A stretch of DNA of 64,000 nucleotides, from the NCBI RefSeq assembly GCF_020873915.1, contig NZ_JAHWGP010000004.1:186001-250000 (forward strand). Direction: 5' to 3'. This DNA is from Streptomyces sp. DH5 (GTDB lineage: Bacteria; Actinomycetota; Actinomycetes; Streptomycetales; Streptomycetaceae). Shown here one piece after another: positions 1-9,191 of the stretch; position 1 is the stretch's first letter; the number at the start of each line of letters is the position of its first letter. Position numbers and translations under genes: made by a program. A model generated the notes under the pieces. The model worked only from the letters and a program-made list of their open reading frames with translations, was not told the DNA's origin and searched no databases.

Positions 1-113
1 GAGGCCGCCTCGCTTTGGCAGGAGCGAGCCGCGAGCGACGACTCCCCGCCCGCCGCGGCCCCGCGCCGGAGGTTCCGTCCCGCTCCCATGTGTCCACTCG
101 CGGACCCGAACGG

Positions 114-128
114 CCGACACTGTGTCGG
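114..128. promoter_or_regulatory. 15-bp perfect palindrome upstream of mmsA
   Basis: CCGACAC-T-GTGTCGG is a perfect inverted repeat of 7-bp arms around one base, about 160 bp upstream of the mmsA start. It sits in the 286 bp before mmsA, where I see no convincing gene. Its position suggests a repressor or activator operator, but the protein that would bind it is not identified. Confidence 0.35.
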
Positions 129-286
129 GCCCGCCCGGGGCCCCGGACCTGGTGGGATGAGGACACGGCCCGGGCCGCGGCGGCACACCCGTCCGCGACC
201 GGGGCGCACGAGCAGGACCAGCCGTACCCGCTGCACCAACGGCACGTCTCCACCCGACGCCGCCCTCTGCGAAGGAGTTCTCGGTC

Positions 287-1789
<1,503 letters not shown>

Positions 1790-1802
1790 GCCCGCCCACC
1801 AC

Positions 1803-2108
1803 TCACCCCACCCGGCCGGGACCGTGCTCACCTCCACGGTCCCGGCCGACCACCCGCAACCTCTCCGGCGGTACGGTCCACTCCCGTCCTCCGCCCACCG
1901 GCCGCACGAACGCGGTCGGACGCGACCGCTGATCCCCTCGCCAGGGAGGCACGTACGGGGTGACGTCCTGGAGCACCCCGATCCGCCCCGAATCCGGATC
2001 CTCCACCAGCGCCCCGCGCGGAATGTCATCCGTACCGCGCGGCGGCGCGAACCAGTCCACGTCCGATGCCCGCCGGATCACCGCAGCCCACCCTGCCGAC
2101 TGCTCCAC
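1803..2108 (-). CDS. conserved actinobacterial hypothetical protein
   Basis: This 101-residue protein has no recognised catalytic motif. Its middle carries VDWFAPPRG, an ALVEDPDSGRIGVLQDV stretch and a GGREWTVPPERLR tail. I recognise this pattern from small Streptomyces proteins often encoded near HTH/DUF397 pairs; their function is unknown. It is the last of three small minus-strand genes and its start overlaps the preceding gene by 31 bp, which suggests translational coupling. Its 3' end runs into the hairpin that terminates the convergent mmsA, so the last residues may be poorly constrained. Confidence 0.6.
   Translation of the reverse strand: MEQSAGWAAVIRRASDVDWFAPPRGTDDIPRGALVEDPDSGRIGVLQDVTPYVPPWRGDQRSRPTAFVRPVGGGREWTVPPERLRVVGRDRGGEHGPGRVG
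1813..1848 (+). terminator. hairpin after mmsA
   Basis: A 14-bp perfect stem (CGGCCGGGACCGTG and its complement) with an 8-base loop lies 24 bp after the mmsA stop. There is no T-run, as is usual in Streptomyces. It sits inside the 3' end of the convergent small gene. Confidence 0.6.
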
Positions 2109-2278
2109 CGATTGAGCTCCCGCAACCGCGTGCTCAGCATCCGCCTGGTCGACGGTGACGCCTGACCGCCCGGTCCCTGCCGCTCACCATCGAGCGCCGG
2201 CCCGTCCCTCAGACCAGCCAGTACCCGCGACATCAACAGCCGCTCCTCATCCGTGAGCGGCTCCACCCCCTCGCTCAC
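2078..2278 (-). CDS. small conserved hypothetical protein (66 aa)
   Basis: A 66-residue protein starting at a GTG that overlaps the upstream gene's stop in a GTGA arrangement, which is why I chose this start over longer ones. The N-terminal half (LTDEERLLMSRVLAGLRDGP) looks like an amphipathic helix, and the tail is basic (TRLRELNRW). It has no membrane segment and no known domain. The 4-bp overlap upstream and 31-bp overlap downstream place it in one transcript with its two small neighbours. Function unknown. Confidence 0.5.
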   Translation of the reverse strand: MSEGVEPLTDEERLLMSRVLAGLRDGPALDGERQGPGGQASPSTRRMLSTRLRELNRWSSRQGGLR

Positions 2279-2508
2279 CGGGCCGCTGCGGCGGCCCGCA
2301 GTACGGCCGCGAGCTTGCGGGCGGTCGCGAGGTTGCACCGCCCGAGGTCGACGAGCGGCTCCGCGTGGCACACCGCGACCATGGGCACATCCAGTGCCAA
2401 CGAGGGCAGTGTGACCCCGACACCGGCCAGCGCCACCCCCAACTCCTCCCGTACGGCCTCCGCCCGCGTGATTCCGTCCATCACCGCTTCGAGTTCCTTG
2501 TCCGTCAT
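2275..2508 (-). CDS. small hypothetical protein, first gene of a three-gene set
   Basis: This 77-residue protein starts at an internal ATG (MTDKELEAVMDG); an upstream ATG at 2541 in the same frame would add 11 residues. It is mostly helical, with hydrophobic stretches (VGVTLPSLALDVPMV), a single Cys-His pair (AVCHAEPLVDLGRCN) and an alanine-rich tail. I do not recognise a characterised family. It lies divergently from the HTH regulator at 2639, so the 130-bp gap may hold promoters for both. Together with the two genes behind it, this looks like a small accessory module tied to the HTH/DUF397 pair. Confidence 0.5.
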   Translation of the reverse strand: MTDKELEAVMDGITRAEAVREELGVALAGVGVTLPSLALDVPMVAVCHAEPLVDLGRCNLATARKLAAVLRAAAAAR

Positions 2509-2638
2509 TCGCCTGCTCCGGTCGTCCGTCACGTGCTGCACTCAAAGCGTCACGCGAGCGCGGTGACGTGACCAGGGCCGACGCGTTGCCACCCCACACG
2601 GCAGCGGAGGCGGGACGAGGGAGCCAGGAGCGGAGCCG

Positions 2639-3469
2639 ATGACCGTACGGCCGGAGCAGCAGACCACCACCGAGGACTCCGCACGGGGCGCGCTCGGCAG
2701 CACCCTGCGCTACCTCCGCGAGAAGGCGGGCAAGTCCCTGAGCCAACTCGCCGACGACACCAACTACGACAAGAGCTACCTGTACCGCCTGGAAGCCGCC
2801 GAACGCATCTCCAAACGCCCGGTCATGGAGGACCTGGACGCGTACTACGAGACCGGTGACTTGTTGGTACGGCTGTGGAAGCTGGCGCGGATGGAGGTGT
2901 TCAAGGACCAGTACAAGGCGTTCATGCGCTTGGAGGCCACCGCCAACGTGATGCACATGTACACGCCGGTCATCCCCGGGCTGTTCCAGACCGAGGGGTT
3001 CGCACGCGTGCTGTTGTCCCTCTGGCCGACACAGACGGACGAGGAGGAGTTGGAGGAGCAGGTCGTCGCCCGCATCGGCCGACAGGAGCTGCTGCACAGA
3101 AAACCCCGGCCGACCATCCGCGCGATCATTGACGAGGCAGCACTACGACGTGCACCAGCCGACCCCAAAATCTGGGACGACCAGCTGACCCACCTCGTCT
3201 TCTCGGCAGCACAGCCGTCGATCACTGTCCAGGTGCTCCCGTTCAGTGTGGGAGTGCAGCCAGTTCCCGACGGTGCGCTTTCCTTGTTGTGGCAGCCGGA
3301 CGGCAGCTCCGTCGCCTATCTGGAGGGCAGCGCGTCGGGTGAACTGATCGAAGAATCGGATGACTTCCTCAAGTACCGCTTGGCCTACGATCGGATCCGC
3401 GACGCGGCGCTGACGCCGCTGGAATCGGTGACGTTCATCGAGCGCATCCTGGAGGAGCACCGATCATGA
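2639..3469 (+). CDS. helix-turn-helix XRE regulator with DUF5753 domain
   Basis: The first 70 residues form an XRE-type DNA-binding domain (GSTLRYLREKAGKSLSQLA, then the recognition helix around NYDKSYLYRLEAAER). Residues from about 90 to the end form the DUF5753 domain typical of Streptomyces, with the landmarks PVIPGLFQTEGFARVLL and the RLAYDRIRDAAL motif. The 276-residue length is normal for the family. Its stop overlaps the start of the DUF397 gene by ATGA. Such pairs (the BldB/WhiJ-type families) are abundant in streptomycetes and some affect development. The target of this one cannot be told from the sequence. Confidence 0.9.
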   Translation: MTVRPEQQTTTEDSARGALGSTLRYLREKAGKSLSQLADDTNYDKSYLYRLEAAERISKRPVMEDLDAYYETGDLLVRLWKLARMEVFKDQYKAFMRLEATANVMHMYTPVIPGLFQTEGFARVLLSLWPTQTDEEELEEQVVARIGRQELLHRKPRPTIRAIIDEAALRRAPADPKIWDDQLTHLVFSAAQPSITVQVLPFSVGVQPVPDGALSLLWQPDGSSVAYLEGSASGELIEESDDFLKYRLAYDRIRDAALTPLESVTFIERILEEHRS

Positions 3470-3681
3470 ACCGCACTCCCGATCTCGGTACCTTGACATG
3501 GCGCAAGTCGAGCTACAGCGACGGAGGCCAGAACAACTGCGTAGAGGTCGCCGCCGGCATCCCCGCCGTTGTCCCAGTCCGCGACAGCAAGATCCCGGAC
3601 GGCCCCGTCCTCCACTTCCCTCCCGCCGCCTGGACGGCCTTCCTCCGAACTTTTAACGGCACTGATAGCCAAACTGCTTGA
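3466..3681 (+). CDS. DUF397 domain protein
   Basis: This 71-residue protein matches the DUF397 pattern: WRKSSYSDGGQNNCVEVA near the N-terminus, then VPVRDSKIPDGPVLHF and an aromatic helix AAWTAFLRT. It is translationally coupled to the HTH gene through a 4-bp ATGA overlap. Proteins of this type act with the adjacent HTH regulator, perhaps as its partner or as an antitoxin-like modulator; that is family knowledge, not visible here. The CRISPR array begins 72 bp after its stop. Confidence 0.88.
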   Translation: MNRTPDLGTLTWRKSSYSDGGQNNCVEVAAGIPAVVPVRDSKIPDGPVLHFPPAAWTAFLRTFNGTDSQTA

Positions 3682-3752
3682 TCTGCCAGTTCCAATCTGC
3701 GAAATCGCTTGTTCAGGTGGGGAAGGCAGGTGCCTGCTGGGATTCCTCCATG

Positions 3753-4526
3753 CGGGACACCCCCGCGTCGGCGGGGAGGACACCAGCCCTGCCGAACTGG
3801 CGTCCTGGGGGGCGCGGAACACCCCCGCGTCGGCGGGGAGGACCCGTACTCCGCACCCGCGGGATCCGCAATCTCCGGAACACCCCCGCGTCGGCGGGGA
3901 GGACGCCCGCGCAGGGCCGCCAGCACAGCAAACCCGACGGAACACCCCCGCGTCGGCGGGGAGGACGACAGGAGGACGACAGGAGGGCGGCGAGCTTGGT
4001 GAGGGGGGACGGAACACCCCCGCGTCGGCGGGGAGGACGGCATCGGTCAACTCACCGAGACTGACGCCGGCGGAACACCCCCGCGTCGGCGGGGAGGACT
4101 GACACCCATCCCCTGTCACGGTTTCCCCCGTCGGAACACCCCCGCGTCGGCGGGGAGGACCGACTCGACCCCGGCCCCCCACGGCGGTGCGGCGGAACAC
4201 CCCCGCGTCGGCGGGGAGGACGGCCCCTGGTGTCCGCCGGGGGCCTTCGCCTTAGGAACACCCCCGCGTCGGCGGGGAGGACGGGGGTCGAGGAAGGGCC
4301 GCTCACCGCTGTGTCGGAACACCCCCGCGTCGGCGGGGAGGACGCGCGGGCCTGCGCCTTGCGGTACGTCTTCGACGGAACACCCCCGCGTCGGCGGGGA
4401 GGACCGGCGGAGGGTCGTCTCCGCGGCCTCGAGTTGCGGAACACCCCCGCGTCGGCGGGGAGGACCGGTGGGCCACGACCAACGAGTCCACCGCCGGCGG
4501 AACACCCCCGCGTCGGCGGGGAGGAC
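3753..4526 (-). CRISPR. type I-E CRISPR array, 13 repeats, minus-strand polarity
   Basis: Thirteen 29-bp repeats start at about 3753, 3815, 3876, 3938, 4010, 4071, 4132, 4193, 4254, 4315, 4376, 4437 and 4498, mostly at 61-bp periods (29-bp repeat, 32-bp spacer). Read on the minus strand each begins GTCCTCCCCGCC, has a GC-rich palindrome and ends GTGTTCCG, like the type I-E consensus. The final G, which in I-E systems derives from the PAM, is present in all but the repeat at 4254. The repeat at 3754 has one mismatch. The spacer at 3967–4010 is 11 bp longer because of a tandem duplication. No cas gene lies in the window, so this is an orphan array here. The expected leader side (right) is occupied by inverted repeats. 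Confidence 0.95.
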
Positions 4527-4559
4527 CGGATGCGAGCACCACGGCGCCCGGTTGCTGGC

Positions 4560-4647
4560 GTCCTCCCCGCCGACGCGGGGGTGTTCCGGCCTTCAAGGGG
4601 GAGCCGATCGAGGCCGCCCAGTCCTCCCCGCCGACGCGGGGTATTCC
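4560..4647 (+). CRISPR. two inverted repeats attached to the array
   Basis: At 4560–4587 the same repeat appears in the opposite orientation. After a 33-bp spacer a degenerate copy follows at 4621–4647, which lacks one G and has an A for a G (ending GGGGTATTCC). The inverted copy faces the last forward repeat across a 33-bp segment. No leader can fit between the two head-to-head parts. The decayed last repeat suggests an array end. This looks like an inversion or fusion junction. Confidence 0.85.
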
Positions 4648-4822
4648 TGCGTTGTGGCCGGATCCGGCCTGCACCGTTGATCGTGCTCCTGCTGCCACGG
4701 AGGATGGTCGCGGGCTCTCCTGTCCATGTGAGGGCCGGGAGAGCTAGGTACCGGTTCTTGAGGCCGGGGGATCGGGGGTAGGGCGTGCCGGTGGGCGTTG
4801 ACATGGTCGTGAGTGGTGTCGG

Positions 4823-7800
4823 ATGAGGAACCGGATGCAGGTGCTGCTCCAGGTCATGCTGGTGCTGGTCGCCTGCTTACTCGGCATCACCACCAACTAC
4901 GCCACCAGCACGGACGATGCACCGTGGGTGCTCGAAGTCATCCAGCGGTTCTCGGTCCCGGCGATCGGGCTGCTGGTGGTGGCCATGGTGGTCGGGCAAG
5001 TCGTGGTGTACCGGCTGGAGAATCCCGCACCGCCGCAGGCCGACTGGCCACGTGATCGGGTGCCGTATCCGGGGCTGGACGCGTACGACGAGGACGAGGC
5101 GACCGTCTACTTCGGCCGGGAGGCGCAGGCCGCCGAGTTGACGCGCAGGCTGCACGCCGCCGCGACGCGTCCCGCCGACCGGTTCCTTCTGCTGACCGGG
5201 GCGTCCGGCAGTGGGAAGTCCTCGCTCGTGCGGGCCGGGGTGCTGCCCCGGCTGCGAGAGCGCCGCTGGACTGTCGTCCCGCCCTTTTCACCCGGCCCGA
5301 ATCCTCTGGGGGCCCTGGCCGTGTCCCTCGCGGCCGCCGCCGGAGAGCAGGAAACGGCCGGTGCCGTATTGCGGCGACTGCGCCAAGGGCCGGAGGGCCT
5401 GCGGGCCGAGCTGGCCCGGCTACGCGGCGGGCGGTTCCGGCGGACGCTTCTCGTCATCGACCAGTTCGAGGAACTCGTCACCCTTGGGGGCGAGCGAGAA
5501 CGGGCCCACTTCCTCGATTCCCTGCGCGCCTGCCTGGAACACGATCCCTCGGTCCGGGTGCTGGCCACACTCCGTGTCGATCTGCTGGGAAGACTTCTCG
5601 GCACCGGGCACGCCGAATTCTTCCAGCACCCCATCGCCATCGGGACTCTGGGCCGGGCGCAGCTCGCCGAGGTGGTGGAGGCGCCCGGTGCTCTGGTGGG
5701 CCTTTCCTTCGCACCCGGCGTGGTCGACACCATCGTGAGCGAGACGGGCGCCGACGACGCCCTCCCACTGCTCGCCTACCTCCTCCAGGAGCTGTACTTC
5801 GCGTCCGGCCCCGGCGGGACGGTCACCGAGGAGCTGTACCAGAGACTCGGTGGTGTACCCGGCGCGTTGGCGCGACAGGCCGACAACACCGTGGCCGGTC
5901 TCGGGACGGGCGACACCATCGCCTTCGTTCTCCGCGTGCTGCTGAAGTTCGTCACCGTGGAGGGGCAGGAGGTCGCCCGCCGCCACGTGCCGCTGTCGGA
6001 CCTCACCGACCGGGAGCGACAGGTGGTGGACGCGTTCATCGACGCCCGGCTCCTGCGGTCCGACGTACGCGGGGACGCGGCCACCGGTCAGGAGCCGTAC
6101 GCGCAGGTGACGCATGAGGCCTTGTTCCGGCAGTGGGCGCCGCTGCGACAGGAGGTCGAGGCGCGGGCCGAGCGGTTGCGGGAGCGCGCCGAGCTGGAGC
6201 GGTGGGCCGAGGACTGGGAACGGTCCGGGCGCAGCCCGGACTACCTCCTCACCGGTGAGCGGCTCACCGTGGCCCGGCGCTGGCTCGAAGCCCTGGACGA
6301 GGCCGGGCAGACGTCGGCGTCCGCCCGAGGGCTCGTCGAGGCTTCGCAGCGCCGGGATCTCGCCTTCCTGAGCCGCGTTTCCGACGGCATCGGCCGGCAA
6401 GTGCTCGGCAGCGCGGAGACCGAGCCAGAGCGCGCCCTGCTGCTGTCACTGGCCGCGCTCGGTGAGTGCACGCCGACGCCTTCGGCGCGGCGGGGCCTGA
6501 TGACGGCGCTGGCCGCCAGTCATCCGCGCACCCGGCTCGACGGGCACACCGACACGGTCCGCGACATCGCGTGGTCGCCCGACGGGCGGCTGCTGGCAAC
6601 GGCGTCCCGGGACGGTACGGCCCGGATCTACGACGCCGGGTCGGGGCGGCCCGTGCTCGTCCTGCCCTCCGATGGCGCGATGGTCGAGTCCGTCACCTGG
6701 TCACCCGACTCGGCCCAGGTCGCCACTGCCGGCCGGGACCGCGTCGTACGCGTCTGGGATGCCGTCTCCGGCGAGCCCGTACGGCTGCTGACCGGGGCCG
6801 GGGACATCGGCAGGCAGGTGGCCTGGTCGCCCGACGGGGCGCACATCGCCGCCACGTTCAAGGACCGGGTGGTACGTGTCTGGGAGGCGCGGACGGGCAG
6901 GCCCGTGCACGAACTGCGCGGACACGGCGACGACGTCTGGGGTGTTGTCTGGTCGCCGGACAGCAGCCGTCTCGCCTCCGCGTCCCACGATCAGACGGTG
7001 ATCGTGTGGGACCGTGCCACGGGGACGGCCACCGTGAACCTGGCCGGGCACGCGGATTTCGTCGAAGGCGTCGCCTGGTCCCCGGACGGGACCCGTATCG
7101 CGACCGGCTCCGGTGACCACACCGCCCGCGTCTGGGACGCGGAAACGGGTGAACTCCGACTGCTGCTGCGCGGGCACACCGACTACGTGTGGAATCTGGC
7201 CTGGTCACCGGACGGCCGGATGCTCGCCTCCGCGTCCTCCGACCGGACCGTACGCATCGTCGACGCCGAGGATGCGAAGGTGGTGGCGGTGCTGCGTGGA
7301 CACACCGACACCGTATGGGGAGTGACCTGGTCCCCTACCGGCACACAACTCGCCACCGGCTCGACCGACGGCACCGGAATGGTGTGGGACCTGCGTCCCC
7401 GTGGCGCGGAGGCCACCCTCGTCGACGGGCACGACGGCCCGGTGAACCAGGCCGCGTGGTCCGGCGACGACAGCCGCGTTGCCACGGCCTCGGACGACGG
7501 CAGCGTGCGCATTTGGGATGCGGCGACAGGCGCTCCCGCCGGTCCTGTGATGACGGTGGAGGACCGTGTGTGGAGTGTGGCCTGCTCGCCGCACGGCGAC
7601 CGGCTCGCTCTCGGCACCAACGACGGGCTGCTCCGGGTCGCGGACGGGACGGGACGCACCCTTTTCGAACGGCGCGGCGAGGTCGTCGAAGGATGTGCCT
7701 GGTCCCCGGACGGCCGACGGATCGCGACCGGTGGGCACGACGGCGCCGTACGCGTCCTGTCGTCGCAGGACGGGACCGAGCTGATGAAGCTCACCGAACA

Positions 7801-8374
7801 CCAGGACTGGGTGGGCCGCGTGGCCTGGTCGCCGAGCGGGCGGTTGCTGGCCAGCTGTTCCGACGACCGGACCTGCCGGCTGTGGGACACCCGTGACAGC
7901 CGGCAGCTCACCGTCCTGCGCGGACACGAGAACTATGTGGAGGACGCGGCCTGGTCCCCGGACGAGGAACGGATCGCCACGGCCTCGGGTGACTGGACGG
8001 CCGCCGTGTGGGACGCGGCCACGGGGCGCTGTGTCGACATCCTGAAGGGGCACGAGGGGCGGGTCCGTGCCGTCGCCTGGTCGCCCGACGGCAGGTACGT
8101 CGCCACCGGGTCCGACGACCGCACCGTACGGGTATGGTCCGCGGCCACCTTCGAGGAGGTCGGTGTCGTCGGCGTCCACCAGGGCAAGGTGACCTCGGTG
8201 GCGTGGTCGCGTGATGGCACACGGCTGCTGACCGGGTCCGCCGACGGGACGGCCCGGGTGTGGCCGGCGGAGCCCGACTACGACCGGCTGGAGGCGGTCG
8301 CGCGAGGGCGCGTCTTCCGCACGCTCACGGAGGAGGAACGGCGGCACCACATGCTGCCGCTCGACCATCCGTGA
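4823..8374 (+). CDS. membrane-anchored STAND (nSTAND1-type) NTPase with 14 WD40 repeats
   Basis: This 1183-residue protein starts with two hydrophobic segments (about residues 7–25 and 45–65) that should anchor it in the membrane. An NTPase module follows, opened by PYPGLDAYDEDEATVYFGRE, with a Walker A motif GASGSGKSS near residue 127 and a Walker B LLVIDQFEEL near 210. This layout is typical of nSTAND1 proteins. From about residue 570 fourteen WD40 units follow, each with a WSPDG-like core, enough for two seven-bladed propellers. STAND proteins are signal-dependent switches: ligand binding to the repeats is thought to release the NTPase, and members include regulators and defence sensors. 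No separate effector domain is visible. The gene is single and starts 175 bp beyond the CRISPR remnant. The start is weakly supported, and an ATG four codons further in is possible. Confidence 0.88.
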   Translation: MRNRMQVLLQVMLVLVACLLGITTNYATSTDDAPWVLEVIQRFSVPAIGLLVVAMVVGQVVVYRLENPAPPQADWPRDRVPYPGLDAYDEDEATVYFGREAQAAELTRRLHAAATRPADRFLLLTGASGSGKSSLVRAGVLPRLRERRWTVVPPFSPGPNPLGALAVSLAAAAGEQETAGAVLRRLRQGPEGLRAELARLRGGRFRRTLLVIDQFEELVTLGGERERAHFLDSLRACLEHDPSVRVLATLRVDLLGRLLGTGHAEFFQHPIAIGTLGRAQLAEVVEAPGALVGLSFAPGVVDTIVSETGADDALPLLAYLLQELYFASGPGGTVTEELYQRLGGVPGALARQADNTVAGLGTGDTIAFVLRVLLKFVTVEGQEVARRHVPLSDLTDRERQVVDAFIDARLLRSDVRGDAATGQEPYAQVTHEALFRQWAPLRQEVEARAERLRERAELERWAEDWERSGRSPDYLLTGERLTVARRWLEALDEAGQTSASARGLVEASQRRDLAFLSRVSDGIGRQVLGSAETEPERALLLSLAALGECTPTPSARRGLMTALAASHPRTRLDGHTDTVRDIAWSPDGRLLATASRDGTARIYDAGSGRPVLVLPSDGAMVESVTWSPDSAQVATAGRDRVVRVWDAVSGEPVRLLTGAGDIGRQVAWSPDGAHIAATFKDRVVRVWEARTGRPVHELRGHGDDVWGVVWSPDSSRLASASHDQTVIVWDRATGTATVNLAGHADFVEGVAWSPDGTRIATGSGDHTARVWDAETGELRLLLRGHTDYVWNLAWSPDGRMLASASSDRTVRIVDAEDAKVVAVLRGHTDTVWGVTWSPTGTQLATGSTDGTGMVWDLRPRGAEATLVDGHDGPVNQAAWSGDDSRVATASDDGSVRIWDAATGAPAGPVMTVEDRVWSVACSPHGDRLALGTNDGLLRVADGTGRTLFERRGEVVEGCAWSPDGRRIATGGHDGAVRVLSSQDGTELMKLTEHQDWVGRVAWSPSGRLLASCSDDRTCRLWDTRDSRQLTVLRGHENYVEDAAWSPDEERIATASGDWTAAVWDAATGRCVDILKGHEGRVRAVAWSPDGRYVATGSDDRTVRVWSAATFEEVGVVGVHQGKVTSVAWSRDGTRLLTGSADGTARVWPAEPDYDRLEAVARGRVFRTLTEEERRHHMLPLDHP

Positions 8375-8674
8375 TCAGTAGACCTGTTCGACCGTGCAGT
8401 CGTCGGTGTGGACGAGGTAGTCGTCCGGGTTCAGGCCCATCGCCTTGCGCTCGGGTGACGACCAGTACAGTGCGTTGCGTTCCTGGAAGGTCTCGGGGCC
8501 GTCGTAGGAGATCAGCCACACGAACTGGTTGCGCTCCCGGTCCACCCACGCCCCGCCGAGGGTGAAGCCCAGCTTCAGCCGCAGCGGCACGATCTCGCGC
8601 CTCCAGCGCTCGACCCACTCGTCGAGCAGGCCGTCACGGACGGTGTACGTACGCAGCTGCGTGGTTCCGGGCAT
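8375..8674 (-). CDS. NIPSNAP-family protein
   Basis: A 99-residue protein with the ferredoxin-like NIPSNAP pattern: QLRTYTVRDGLLDEWVERWR at the N-terminus, GAWVDRERNQFVWLISYDG in the middle, and a conserved tail. The ATG at 8674 is chosen because AGGAGG lies 9 bp upstream; the in-frame ATG three codons earlier lies directly on the ribosome site. NIPSNAP proteins are small dimeric alpha-beta barrels with mostly undefined functions. The stop abuts the stop of the convergent STAND gene with no gap, so the two transcripts must overlap. Confidence 0.85.
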   Translation of the reverse strand: MPGTTQLRTYTVRDGLLDEWVERWRREIVPLRLKLGFTLGGAWVDRERNQFVWLISYDGPETFQERNALYWSSPERKAMGLNPDDYLVHTDDCTVEQVY

Positions 8675-8892
8675 GGTGAACATCCTCCTGGCGTTCGGCC
8701 GTTGTGGCACAGCCTAGGCAGGTCGGTGTCCGCCGGAGCGGTCTGTCCGGGAGAACTTCCTCTCCGTGGGTCCGCGGGTCCGTGGGTCCGTGGGTCCGTG
8801 GGGCGTGCGCGCGGCCCGCCCGCGATCGTCCTCGGCGTGATCGACGTCGTGCGGCTCGGGTGACGGTGCTCCCGGCAGGCGCGGTCCCGGCC

Positions 8893-9133
8893 GGGCCGGC
8901 ACGTAGTGCGCAGGCACCAGGGAAGGGGAGCGGCTGGTCCAAGGGCACCAGGTCAGGACGGCTGCGGGGGACGATGCCCGCCGGGGCGCCGGAGGGGAGT
9001 GTGGGAGGCGCGCGGGATCCCGCGCGTTCCTCATCTCCTGTGGTGTCTGGAGTGATCAGCAGGTGGCTACTTTTCCTTGTCGGACTGGACGGTGGGTCCT
9101 CCGGCGGCGTCCGCTCGTGGGCGGTCCGTGGCT
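8893..9133 (+). repeat. inverted duplication, left copy (MMPL promoter and gene start)
   Basis: About 241 bp here match 16293–16533 in reverse orientation. The match covers the region upstream of the MMPL gene and its first roughly 24 codons. Over the first 71 coding bases I count 13 mismatches (about 82 % identity). The left copy now lies directly upstream of the MFS gene. It shares the 18-bp palindrome and the TCTGGAGTGATC ribosome-site segment with the right copy. Upstream of the duplication, 8766–8800 holds direct repeats of a GGGTCCGT unit. Confidence 0.85.
9009..9026. promoter_or_regulatory. 18-bp palindrome, candidate operator of the MFS gene
   Basis: CGCGCGGGATCCCGCGCG is a perfect 18-bp palindrome, 37 bp before the leader reading frame. 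Its counterpart before the MMPL gene (16401–16416) keeps 16 bp of perfect symmetry. Conservation in two diverged copies suggests a binding site, possibly for the response regulator encoded between them; that link is inference. Confidence 0.45.
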
Positions 9134-9191
9134 TTTCTTACCCGGTACCGTCTCGCGGACGGCGTTCGGTCTGATGGGCGGGCGCCGGTGA
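9063..9191 (+). CDS. 42-residue leader reading frame, truncated MMPL N-terminus
   Basis: A GTG start with GGAG upstream begins a 42-codon frame whose first 24 residues resemble the N-terminus of the MMPL protein encoded at 16363 (VATFPCRTGRWVLRRRPLVG against MATFLYRAGRWAFRRRRLVG). After the W near residue 23 the similarity ends. The frame stops in a GTGA overlap with the MFS start at 9188. It is therefore either a pseudogene scrap or a translated leader that couples ribosomes to the pump gene. No function is claimed for the peptide. Confidence 0.45.
   Translation: MATFPCRTGRWVLRRRPLVGGPWLFLPGTVSRTAFGLMGGRR

Noticed and set aside
3655-3752. AT-richer stretch left of the array considered as the leader
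   Set aside because: The repeat polarity (GTGTTCCG handle, invariant final G on the minus strand) puts the leader on the right, and the left repeat carries the mismatch expected at a distal end.
3713-4804. Several reading frames through the CRISPR array, giving repeated NTPASAGRT or SSPPTRGCS peptides
   Set aside because: They are translations of the repeats in different frames and have no start site or family match.
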